From positions 43,350 to 107,349 of the forward strand of contig NZ_JABEMC010000008.1 of assembly GCF_013004595.1 (NCBI RefSeq): 64,000 nt of DNA. Direction: 5' to 3'. How positions within the stretch are numbered: the stretch's first letter is position 1; each line of letters begins with the position of its first letter. Below are positions 8,726 to 15,995 of this stretch, one piece after another. Made by a program: the position numbers and the translations under genes. Origin of the DNA: Brevibacterium luteolum. Its GTDB lineage: Bacteria > Actinomycetota > Actinomycetes > Actinomycetales > Brevibacteriaceae. The notes under the pieces were generated by a model. The model saw nothing but the letters and a program-made list of their open reading frames with translations, searched no databases and was not told the origin of the DNA.

Positions 8726-8730
8726 CGGCA

Positions 8731-8736
8731 CCTCCT
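8731..8736 (-). promoter_or_regulatory. strong Shine-Dalgarno that favours a TTG start
   Basis: AGGAGG on the minus strand, 5 nt upstream of the TTG at 8725. It decides the start of the membrane protein that opens the MoxR operon; an upstream start would put this sequence inside the coding region. Confidence 0.5.
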
Positions 8737-8929
8737 GCCTTGGGGTCAGATCACGCCCCATTCTATGCACACGACCCCGGCACGCAGGCGACATTCGGGC
8801 ACTCACTTGCATCACCGCCTCGGCGCCGGACCAGCAGGCGCGCCACGCGGGCCCGTCATGCAGACTCACCGTGTGAACCTGCCGACACCTGCCGCCCCCT
8901 GCGCTGACTTCTCAGCCGGATAGGTGACA

Positions 8930-9619
8930 ATGGATGCTATGAACGCACGGATCCTGGTAATCGACGATGACACCGCGCTGGCGGAGATGATCGGCATTGT
9001 GCTCAAGAGCGAGGGCTTCGACCCGCACTTCTGCGCCACCGGCGATGGTGCGATGGAGGCCTTCCACAGTGTCAGGCCCGACCTCATCCTGCTCGACCTC
9101 ATGCTGCCCGGCAAGGACGGCCTCGAGGTGTGCCGGGAGATCCGTGAGGAGTCCGGGGTGCCGATCATCATGCTCACCGCCAAGTCCGACACCGTCGACG
9201 TCGTCCTCGGACTCGAATCCGGTGCCGATGACTACGTGCCCAAGCCGTTCAAGCCCAAGGAGCTCGTCGCGCGCGTGCGCGCCCGCCTGCGGATGTCAGA
9301 GCCCTCCGCGCCCGAGGTGCTCAACGTCGGCGACGTCTCGATCGACGTCGCCGGGCACACCGTGACGAAGGGCGGCAAACCGGTGTCGCTGACCCCGCTG
9401 GAGTTCGACCTGCTCGTCGCGCTCGCCCGCAAACCCTGGCAGGTGTTCTCGCGCGAGACCCTGCTCGAGGAGGTGTGGGGCTATCGGCACGCCGCTGACA
9501 CCCGGCTCGTCAACGTCCACGTCCAGCGGCTGCGCTCGAAGATCGAGAAGGATCCGGAGAAGCCCGACATCGTCGTCACCGTCCGCGGTGTCGGCTACAA
9601 GGCGGGCCAGGCTTCGTGA
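8930..9619 (+). CDS. mtrA: DNA-binding response regulator MtrA
   Basis: A 229-residue OmpR/PhoB-family regulator. The receiver domain (residues ~5-120) has the acidic pair in ILVIDDD, the phospho-acceptor Asp in LILLDLMLPG and the Lys in PKPFKPKEL. The winged-helix output domain ends VRGVGYKAG. It closely follows M. tuberculosis MtrA as remembered, including LTAKSDTVDVVLGLESGADDY. MtrA with MtrB controls cell-wall, division and osmotic-stress genes. The ATG at 8930 is chosen because it gives MDAMNARILVIDDD, matching the mycobacterial N-terminus; an in-frame GTG lies 6 nt upstream. The stop overlaps the mtrB start (GTGA). Confidence 0.97.
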   Translation: MDAMNARILVIDDDTALAEMIGIVLKSEGFDPHFCATGDGAMEAFHSVRPDLILLDLMLPGKDGLEVCREIREESGVPIIMLTAKSDTVDVVLGLESGADDYVPKPFKPKELVARVRARLRMSEPSAPEVLNVGDVSIDVAGHTVTKGGKPVSLTPLEFDLLVALARKPWQVFSRETLLEEVWGYRHAADTRLVNVHVQRLRSKIEKDPEKPDIVVTVRGVGYKAGQAS

Positions 9620-11337
9620 GTCGCTCCGCATCGGCCGTGCGACTGGGCCGGAGCGCCTGGGGCGGCCTCATGCGGATCTACCGGTTCCTCGCAGCGGCTT
9701 TCACCCGCTCGCTGCAGCTGCGCATCGTCGTGCTCACCATCCTGCTCACCATCATCGCCGTCTACGGCGTCGGCAGCTTCATGGCCCAGCAGATCTCCCG
9801 CGGCCTGTTCGAAGCGAAGCTGTCCTCGGTCTCGACGCAGATGTCCGGCTATGCCGGTGAGCTCGAATCGCTGTCCCCAGGTGAGGACGACAGCGCGCTG
9901 TCCGAAAGCCTCAACGTCCAGCTGCGCGGGATGCTCTCCCGGTCCCCGACCCCGCTGCGCTCGATCGCGCTGGAACCGCGGGAGCGCTCCTCCCAGGTCC
10001 AGCCGACGACCGCGGTCGTTTCCGGGCGCGAGGCGATCGCTCCCTCGGCGATGCCGGATGCGTTCCGCAACGCTGTGTCCCAGGCGCAGGCCGGCGAACA
10101 GCTCTACCAGTCCGTCGAACTGCCTGGACCTGGCAGCTCACCGGGTCTCATCCTCGCCCAGCAGGTGACCGTGCCCTCTGCCGGCCAGTTCGACCTCTAC
10201 GTCGTCGCCGACCTGCAGGAGGAGCAGAACACGCTCGACTTCGTCCAGCGGGTGTTCATCGTCGCCGCCCTCGTGCTCGTGGTGCTCGTCGGCGCGGTCG
10301 CCTGGCTCGTCACCCGGCTCGTCGTCGTCCCGGTGCGCACCGGCTCCGAGGTGGCCCGCAAGCTCTCCGACGGCGACCTCGACCAGCGCATGCCGGTTCA
10401 GGGCAACGACGAGATCGCCACCCTGGCGCAGAGCTTCAACGACATGGCCGACACGCTGCAGGACCAGATCATCCGCATGGAGCAGCTGACGGTGCTGCAG
10501 CGCCAGTTCGTCTCCGACGTGTCCCACGAGCTGCGCACCCCGCTCACCACCATCCAGATGGCCTCGGACGTAATCTACGAGTCCCGCGACGAGCTCGACG
10601 AATCCCATCGCCGCATCGCCGAGCTGCTCAACTCGCAGGTCGAGCGCTTCGAGGCGCTGTTGAATGATCTGCTGGAGATCTCCCGCCACGACGCCGGTGC
10701 CGCCCAGCTGGTGACGAAGCCAGCCGATGTGTGCGAGGTCGTTTCCGGGGTCATCGACACGCTGTCGATGGTCGCCGATCACGCCGACACCCGCATCGTG
10801 CTGCACGCTCCCTCGGCCCCGGTCATGGCCGAGATCGACCGGGTGCGCATCAACCGGGTGGTCCGCAACCTCATCGTCAACGCCATCGAGCACGGCGAGC
10901 AGCGCCGGATCGACGTGTTCGTCGCCGCCAACGCCGAGGCGGTGGCCGTGAGCGTGCGCGACCACGGGGTGGGCATGACAGAGGAGCAGGTCGAGCACGT
11001 CTTCGACCGGTTCTGGCGGGCCGACCCGTCTCGCCGCCGCACGCTCGGCGGCTCCGGGCTCGGCCTGGCGATCTCCCTGGAGGACGCCCACCTGCACGGC
11101 GGCTGGCTGCAGGCCTGGGGCCGGGCCGGGGAGGGCTCGTGCTTCCGGCTCACGATCCCGCGCCGGGAGGGCCAGTCGATCACCACCTCGCCGCTGCCGC
11201 TGCCGCCGGCCGATGCACGCGTCGGCGGCACCGCACTCGTGGCAGGACCGGCCACCTCGGACGGTTCGCTGCGCATCCAGACCGGCAGCATCCCGATCGT
11301 CGTCGAGACCCAGGAGGCCAGCGATGAGACCGCGTAG
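9616..11337 (+). CDS. mtrB: sensor histidine kinase MtrB
   Basis: A 573-residue kinase that partners MtrA. It has an N-terminal transmembrane helix (~35-55), an extracytoplasmic sensor of ~150 residues, a second helix around FIVAALVLVVLVGAVAWLV, a HAMP linker, and a HisKA box FVSDVSHELRTPLTT with the phospho-accepting His at about residue 304. A HATPase_c domain follows with N box NLIVNAIEHG, and GSGLGLAIS. The last ~50 residues are a low-complexity tail. It starts with GTG overlapping the mtrA stop and its 3' end overlaps the lpqB start by 14 nt, so mtrA-mtrB-lpqB is one operon. Confidence 0.97.
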   Translation: MSRSASAVRLGRSAWGGLMRIYRFLAAAFTRSLQLRIVVLTILLTIIAVYGVGSFMAQQISRGLFEAKLSSVSTQMSGYAGELESLSPGEDDSALSESLNVQLRGMLSRSPTPLRSIALEPRERSSQVQPTTAVVSGREAIAPSAMPDAFRNAVSQAQAGEQLYQSVELPGPGSSPGLILAQQVTVPSAGQFDLYVVADLQEEQNTLDFVQRVFIVAALVLVVLVGAVAWLVTRLVVVPVRTGSEVARKLSDGDLDQRMPVQGNDEIATLAQSFNDMADTLQDQIIRMEQLTVLQRQFVSDVSHELRTPLTTIQMASDVIYESRDELDESHRRIAELLNSQVERFEALLNDLLEISRHDAGAAQLVTKPADVCEVVSGVIDTLSMVADHADTRIVLHAPSAPVMAEIDRVRINRVVRNLIVNAIEHGEQRRIDVFVAANAEAVAVSVRDHGVGMTEEQVEHVFDRFWRADPSRRRTLGGSGLGLAISLEDAHLHGGWLQAWGRAGEGSCFRLTIPRREGQSITTSPLPLPPADARVGGTALVAGPATSDGSLRIQTGSIPIVVETQEASDETA

Positions 11338-13018
11338 CCTGCTCGCCGCCATCCTCACAGCCGTGTTCCTCATCTCCGGCTGCGCTTCGATCCCGAAGGA
11401 CGGATCGGTCGGCCACCGTGACGTCAGGGGCGATGACCCGCACGTCCAGTCGCGCATTGATCCCGACGGTCCTGTCCCCGGGCAGAGCCCGAACGAGATC
11501 GTCCGCGGGTTCCTCGCCGCCGGAGCCGGCTACAGCAACAACTTCGAAGTCGCCCGCTCCTACCTCACCGACAGCTTCGCCGACGAATGGAACCCGCTGT
11601 CCTCGGTCACTGTGCTGCAGCCTGGGCGCACACTGGATTCGGTGACGAGCGAGGTCACCACCGACTCGCAGTCGGTGTCGCTGACGATCCCGGTCGGCGG
11701 TGTGCTCGACGACCGCCGCATCTACCGCGAATCGGCCCGCGGCACCCAGGTCGATATGGACTTCACGCTGCGGCAGGTCAACGGCGAATGGCGGATCTCG
11801 CAGGCCCCGGCGGGCATGGTGCTCACCGCCGTGAACTTCTCGACCCTGTTCCAGCCCTACCCGCTGTACTTCTACTCACCGGGTTACGAGCTGCTCGTGC
11901 CCGACACCCGCTGGTTCATCCGCTCACCGGCGACGGCCAGTGAGATCATGACCGAGCTGCTCGGCGGCCCGGCCGACTACCTCACCGGTGCCGTCGTCTC
12001 CGCGATCCCCGACGGCACCCAGCTCGACCCGCGCTCCGTTGCCGTCTCCGACGGCGTCGCCCGCGTCGAACTGTCTGCGACTGCCTCGGGCCTGGATGAG
12101 CGCACCAACGGGCGGATCGCGATGCAGATCCAGACAACGCTCAAAGAAGTCGGGTCGATCACCGCGGCGCGGGTCTCCGGCACGAGCGGCGAACTCGACT
12201 ACGGCTCCCTGCCCGATGTGCCCACCACGCTGAACATCTCCGGCAACCCGATCGCGATCTCCGACCGGCGGCTCGTGCGCATCCTCGGCACCACCATCGA
12301 GCCGATCGACGGGGCCCCGCAGCTCGTCGACGGAGCGGCCCGGCCTGCGATCGCCCTCGACGAGTCGATGTACGCCTACATCGCCGACGACGCGCAGGCT
12401 GTGCGGCGCCTGTTCGCCGACCGTCTCAACGACGAGGAGGTGCTGCGCGGTGAGAGCTACGCCAGCCTGTCCTTCGACAAGGAGGGCTGGCTGTGGGCGG
12501 CGGAGACGGCCTCCGACGGCAATATCCAGGCCATCAGCCGCAACAGCGACCTCACCGAGGTGGCGGTCCCGTTCCTGGGCGGCCGCACGGTGACGAGCAT
12601 CGGCGTCTCACCCGACGGCACCCGCCTGGCAGTGCTCAGCAGCGACGGCGACGACACCCGTCTGGAGGTCGTCGGCATCTCCCGGGACTCCCAGGGCGCC
12701 CCGACCGGGGTGTCCTCGGCGACGCCCCTGCAGGTGGCGACGGGCTTCTCGAAGATCACTGACTTCTCCTGGTTCGGCTACGACGCCCTCGTCCTGCTCG
12801 GCGCCGAACAGGGCACGAGCGTCGAACCGCTGTCCGTGCCGGTCTCCGGGCCCTCGACCTCGCTCGGCTCGATCGAGGGCGGCACGCAGATCACCTCCGG
12901 TGAGGAACAGCGCTCCGTGCGCGTCGGCACCGCTGACGGCGAGATCTACAGCTACGGGGCAGGCTCGTGGCAGAAGCTCGTCGACGCCCAGACCTACGAC
13001 CCGGCAGCGCCGGGCTGA
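11324..13018 (+). CDS. lpqB: lipoprotein LpqB
   Basis: A 564-residue lipoprotein. The signal peptide MRPRSLLAAILTAVFLISGC ends in a lipobox whose Cys would be lipidated. An N-terminal GerMN-type region (about 150-310) precedes a beta-propeller-like C-terminal half (SIGVSPDGTRLAVLSSDGDD). In mycobacteria LpqB interacts with the MtrB sensor domain and tunes the MtrAB response. The ATG at 11324 has AGGAGG 6 nt upstream; the frame extends further upstream, but that stretch encodes no signal peptide. The gene order mtrA-mtrB-lpqB is the conserved actinobacterial one. Confidence 0.95.
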   Translation: MRPRSLLAAILTAVFLISGCASIPKDGSVGHRDVRGDDPHVQSRIDPDGPVPGQSPNEIVRGFLAAGAGYSNNFEVARSYLTDSFADEWNPLSSVTVLQPGRTLDSVTSEVTTDSQSVSLTIPVGGVLDDRRIYRESARGTQVDMDFTLRQVNGEWRISQAPAGMVLTAVNFSTLFQPYPLYFYSPGYELLVPDTRWFIRSPATASEIMTELLGGPADYLTGAVVSAIPDGTQLDPRSVAVSDGVARVELSATASGLDERTNGRIAMQIQTTLKEVGSITAARVSGTSGELDYGSLPDVPTTLNISGNPIAISDRRLVRILGTTIEPIDGAPQLVDGAARPAIALDESMYAYIADDAQAVRRLFADRLNDEEVLRGESYASLSFDKEGWLWAAETASDGNIQAISRNSDLTEVAVPFLGGRTVTSIGVSPDGTRLAVLSSDGDDTRLEVVGISRDSQGAPTGVSSATPLQVATGFSKITDFSWFGYDALVLLGAEQGTSVEPLSVPVSGPSTSLGSIEGGTQITSGEEQRSVRVGTADGEIYSYGAGSWQKLVDAQTYDPAAPG

Positions 13019-13059
13019 CGGCCGCCGACCTGAGGTCACAAACGCCGTCTCCCCGTTGC

Positions 13060-13077
13060 CCGCGCCCGAGGCGCCGG
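13060..13077 (-). repeat. copy of dispersed motif upstream of comF
   Basis: CCGCGCCCGAGGCGCCGG, identical to the copy at 2968. Together with the inverted copy at 13099 it forms an imperfect inverted pair around the comF start codon. Confidence 0.6.
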
Positions 13078-13090
13078 GCAGGCTGGGACG

Positions 13091-13831
13091 ATGGGCGCAC
13101 CTCGGGCACGGGGCCCGGTCACAGCGTGGGCGGCCGCAGCCGCCGATGAGCTCGCCGAGCTCGTCATCCCGCGCGCCTGCGTGGGCTGCGGGGCCGACAC
13201 CGTCTCCGTGTGCGGACACTGCCTGACCGGGATGGCCACCGAGACCATCACCGCGGTGCCGCGCTACGGCACCGCAGCTGTCACCGCCGCAGGGCCCTAC
13301 ACCGGGGTGCTGCGGGCAGCGCTGGTGGCCTTCAAGGAATCAGGCCGGAAGGACCTCGCCCCGCTGCTCGGCCTGCAGCTGGCCCGGTCGCTCACCGCCT
13401 GCCTGCAGGAGACCCCGGCACCCGGCAGGCTCGTCATCCTCGTCCCGGTCCCGGCCACACCGCGGGCGCGCCGGGCACGCGACGGCAACCACGTCGCCCA
13501 GCTGTGCGCGGCCGCCGCAGATCTGCTGAACACCGACGGGCTGCGGGTGCACACCGCCGAGCTGCTGACAGTCAGGCGGCACCGCGACCAGGTCGGCTTC
13601 GGCGCCCGCAGCCGGCGCCGCAACGTGCGCGGCTCCCACGCACTCGACACCCGCCTGACACCTCGGGCCCGGCACGCGCTGTCGGAGGCGACCACGATCC
13701 TCATCGACGACATCTGCACCACCGGGGCAACCCTTGCCGAGTCGGCACGCGCGCTGCGCACCGGCGGCATCCTGCCATGTGGAACAGCTGTGATCGCACT
13801 CGCCCCCGGCAGTGGTTCCCTCGAGCGCTGA
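13091..13831 (+). CDS. comF: ComF family phosphoribosyltransferase-like protein
   Basis: A 246-residue ComF-family protein. A zinc-ribbon-like N-terminus (CVGCGADTVSVCGHC, residues ~37-51) is followed by a type I PRTase domain with the PRPP loop TILIDDICTTGATLAES. ComF is needed for DNA uptake in competent bacteria, but in actinobacteria without competence its role is unclear. It sits between lpqB and hpf, as in M. tuberculosis. The ATG at 13091 has GGGA nearby; the first ten residues (MGAPRARGPV) are encoded by an inverted copy of the dispersed motif. A downstream start is possible. Confidence 0.9.
   Translation: MGAPRARGPVTAWAAAAADELAELVIPRACVGCGADTVSVCGHCLTGMATETITAVPRYGTAAVTAAGPYTGVLRAALVAFKESGRKDLAPLLGLQLARSLTACLQETPAPGRLVILVPVPATPRARRARDGNHVAQLCAAAADLLNTDGLRVHTAELLTVRRHRDQVGFGARSRRRNVRGSHALDTRLTPRARHALSEATTILIDDICTTGATLAESARALRTGGILPCGTAVIALAPGSGSLER
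13099..13111 (+). repeat. inverted partial copy of dispersed motif at the comF start
   Basis: ACCTCGGGCACGG encodes part of the ComF N-terminus and is complementary to the core of the copy at 13060-13077, so the two could form a stem of about 12 bp around the start codon. Confidence 0.45.
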
Positions 13832-13852
13832 GATGGTATGTAATGGAGTAAC

Positions 13853-13870
13853 CCCATCCGATCGGATGGG
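13853..13870. promoter_or_regulatory. perfect 18-bp palindrome in the hpf leader
   Basis: CCCATCCGATCGGATGGG is exactly self-complementary and lies 42 bp before the hpf ATG, in the only spacer between comF and hpf. With no loop it reads better as a dimeric protein binding site than as an RNA hairpin. A -10-like TATGTAAT lies just upstream at about 13837. The binding protein is unknown. Confidence 0.5.
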
Positions 13871-13911
13871 TACGGAGCGATCCGTCTCCCCGACGTGTAA
13901 AGGAAGTCACC

Positions 13912-14601
13912 ATGGACATCGTCGTCAAAGGTCGCCACACGACCATCTCCGACAGTTTCCGGTCACATATCGAGGACAAGGTCTCCAAGGTCGAGCAGCT
14001 GGCGCCGCGCGCCCTGCGCACCGAGGTCGTCGCCACGCACGACGCGAACACCAGCCAGCCCGACACCGCCGAGCGCGTTGAGATCACCGTCATCGCCAAG
14101 GGCCCGGTGCTCCGCGCGGAGGCACACGCATCCGACCGCTACGCGGCCCTCGACCTCGCCTGGGCGAAGCTGCTTGAGCGACTGCGCCGGGCGCGCGATC
14201 GCCGCAAGGTCTCCCGCAAGGGCGGACACCGCCAGGCCTCGACCGCCGAGGCGCTCGCCGAGCTCGAAGTCATCGAGCCGCTGGCGCCGAGCCAGGAGGA
14301 CGACAGCCAGACCGAGCAGCCCAGCACCGACAAGACCAACGGGCGCATCAAGTCCGAAGGCGATTCGCCGGTGGTGCTGCGCGAGAAGAACTTCCCCGCC
14401 AACCCGATCGGCATCGAGGAGGCCCTCAACCGGATGGAGATGGTCGGCCACGACTTCTACATCTTCATCGATGAGGAGACCTCCAAGCCCTCGGTCGTCT
14501 ACCGCCGCCGCGGCTGGAGCTACGGCGTCATCACCCTCGACGAGTCGCTCAACGACACCGCCGAGGCGCCGGCCGAGCAGCCGGCAGCAGCGGAGGGATG
14601 A
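13912..14601 (+). CDS. hpf: ribosome hibernation promoting factor, long form
   Basis: A 229-residue long-form HPF. The N-terminal ~105 residues are the beta-alpha RaiA/YfiA domain that binds the 30S decoding region (MDIVVKGRHTTISDSFRSHI). A charged linker leads to the C-terminal dimerisation domain (NPIGIEEALNRMEMVGHDFY, then RRRGWSYGVITL). It inactivates and dimerises ribosomes in stationary phase or stress. AAAGGAAG lies 5 nt before the ATG at 13912. The leader holds a perfect palindrome, suggesting its own regulation rather than simple read-through from comF. secA follows downstream, as in M. tuberculosis. Confidence 0.96.
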   Translation: MDIVVKGRHTTISDSFRSHIEDKVSKVEQLAPRALRTEVVATHDANTSQPDTAERVEITVIAKGPVLRAEAHASDRYAALDLAWAKLLERLRRARDRRKVSRKGGHRQASTAEALAELEVIEPLAPSQEDDSQTEQPSTDKTNGRIKSEGDSPVVLREKNFPANPIGIEEALNRMEMVGHDFYIFIDEETSKPSVVYRRRGWSYGVITLDESLNDTAEAPAEQPAAAEG

Positions 14602-14622
14602 TCGAGCAGAGCTGAGACCCCG

Positions 14623-15891
14623 ATGAGGGTTCCGACACTCAGCCCGGAAGCGGCCAGGCGATGCGCCCTGGCCGCTTCCGGCTTCTCCAAGCCCCGCCCG
14701 TTCACCGTCAACGCCGGGCACCTCAGACGCACCTTCGAACGCCTCGGCGTCGTGCAGATCGACTCGGTCGCGCGGCTCGTGCGCGCCCACTACCTGCCGT
14801 TCTTCTCCCGGCTCGGGCCCTATGACACGACCCGGCTCGACCGGCTCTTCAACTCCGCTCCGCGGATGGGCGTCGAATACTGGAGCCACGAAGCCGCCTA
14901 CGCACCGATCGAGATCGTCAACGGCTGGCACCGCAGGCGCGCCGAATGGTTCCGCCGCGACCTCGGCCAGCGGCACCCGGACACCGGCGCGGACTTCGTC
15001 GCACTCATGCACGACGTCGAAGACGCGCTGCAGGCCGGACCGGCGACCGCCCGGCAGCTGGCTGAGCGCGTCGACCACGCGATCCCCGAACGCCCCAAGG
15101 ACCACTGGGGGTGGAACCACAGCCACACGAAGCGGGCGGCCGAGGCGCTCTTCCACGCCGGGCGGATCTCGGCGGCCGGGCGCAACCAGCACTTCGAGCG
15201 CCTCTACGCCCTGCCCTCATACGTCGACCCGAGACTGACCCGGCCGCCGCTGCGCTTCGGCCCCGACGACGACCCCACCCTCGGGCTGCGTCCGGGCACC
15301 GGACGGATCCCGCGCGGCATCACCGGCATCAGCGATGACATGCTCACCCCGATGCGCACCGCCGCCCGGGCGCTGGGCGTCGGCACGCTCGACTGCTTCG
15401 CCGACTACTACCGCGCCGGCCGCGCCGACACGGCCGCCGCGATCGCCGCGCTGACCGGCGCCGGGGAGCTCATCGAGGTCGAGGTCGCCGGGCAGCGCGC
15501 CTACCGCTGGCACAAGGCCCCGGTCCCGAGGCGGGTCGAGGCCTGTGCACTGCTGGCGCCCTTCGACCCGCTGGTGTTCAACCGCCGGCGGATCAGCTGG
15601 CTGTTCGACTTCGACTACCGCATCGAGATCTACACACCTGCCGATAAGCGCATCTACGGCTACTACGTGCTGCCGTTCCTGTGCGGCGACCGGCTGGTCG
15701 GCCGCGTCGACGTGGCCGCAGACCGGCAGCGCGGCGAGCTCAACGTCCACGCCGTGCACTGGGAGGACTGGCTTGAGGTGGGCCAGCGTGCTGCGTGCCG
15801 GCAGGCGCTGGAGGCCGAACTGGAGCAGATGCGGCACTGGCTGGGCCTCACACGCACGGTGTTCGGCGTCAGCGAACAGGAAAGCGCCTGA
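14623..15891 (+). CDS. YcaQ/AlkX-type winged-helix DNA glycosylase
   Basis: A 422-residue member of the HTH_42 (DUF1006) family. The motif VVQIDSVARLVRAHYLPFFSR near residues 40-60 contains the Q-x-D catalytic signature of YcaQ/AlkX interstrand-crosslink glycosylases; the AlkZ branch has Q-x-Q instead. Further family features are EYWSHEAAYAPIE and the C-terminal FDFDYRIEIYTPADKR. By homology it would unhook nitrogen-mustard-like crosslinks and excise bulky alkylated bases; substrate range here is inference. It starts 22 nt after the hpf stop and is probably co-transcribed. Confidence 0.85.
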   Translation: MRVPTLSPEAARRCALAASGFSKPRPFTVNAGHLRRTFERLGVVQIDSVARLVRAHYLPFFSRLGPYDTTRLDRLFNSAPRMGVEYWSHEAAYAPIEIVNGWHRRRAEWFRRDLGQRHPDTGADFVALMHDVEDALQAGPATARQLAERVDHAIPERPKDHWGWNHSHTKRAAEALFHAGRISAAGRNQHFERLYALPSYVDPRLTRPPLRFGPDDDPTLGLRPGTGRIPRGITGISDDMLTPMRTAARALGVGTLDCFADYYRAGRADTAAAIAALTGAGELIEVEVAGQRAYRWHKAPVPRRVEACALLAPFDPLVFNRRRISWLFDFDYRIEIYTPADKRIYGYYVLPFLCGDRLVGRVDVAADRQRGELNVHAVHWEDWLEVGQRAACRQALEAELEQMRHWLGLTRTVFGVSEQESA

Positions 15892-15985
15892 GGTTTGCGC
15901 CGCCGTTGAGCTCTCAGGCGCTAAGCTAATGGACGGACGACAGTCAGAAGCAAGAACCACACCCCCTGCACACCGGGTGGGTGAC

Positions 15986-15991
15986 AAGGAG
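15986..15991 (+). promoter_or_regulatory. Shine-Dalgarno deciding the secA GTG start
   Basis: AAGGAG lies 4 nt before the GTG at 15996. The upstream in-frame GTG at 15981 precedes this site, so starting there would translate the ribosome-binding site itself. Confidence 0.5.
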
Positions 15992-15995
15992 AATC

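Noticed and set aside
7610..8869. Longer version of the membrane protein starting at 8869
   Set aside because: The extra N-terminal residues look random, lack a start signal and would cover the region upstream of mtrA.
8924..8929. GTG start for mtrA two codons upstream
   Set aside because: The ATG at 8930 reproduces the conserved MDxM N-terminus of mycobacterial MtrA.
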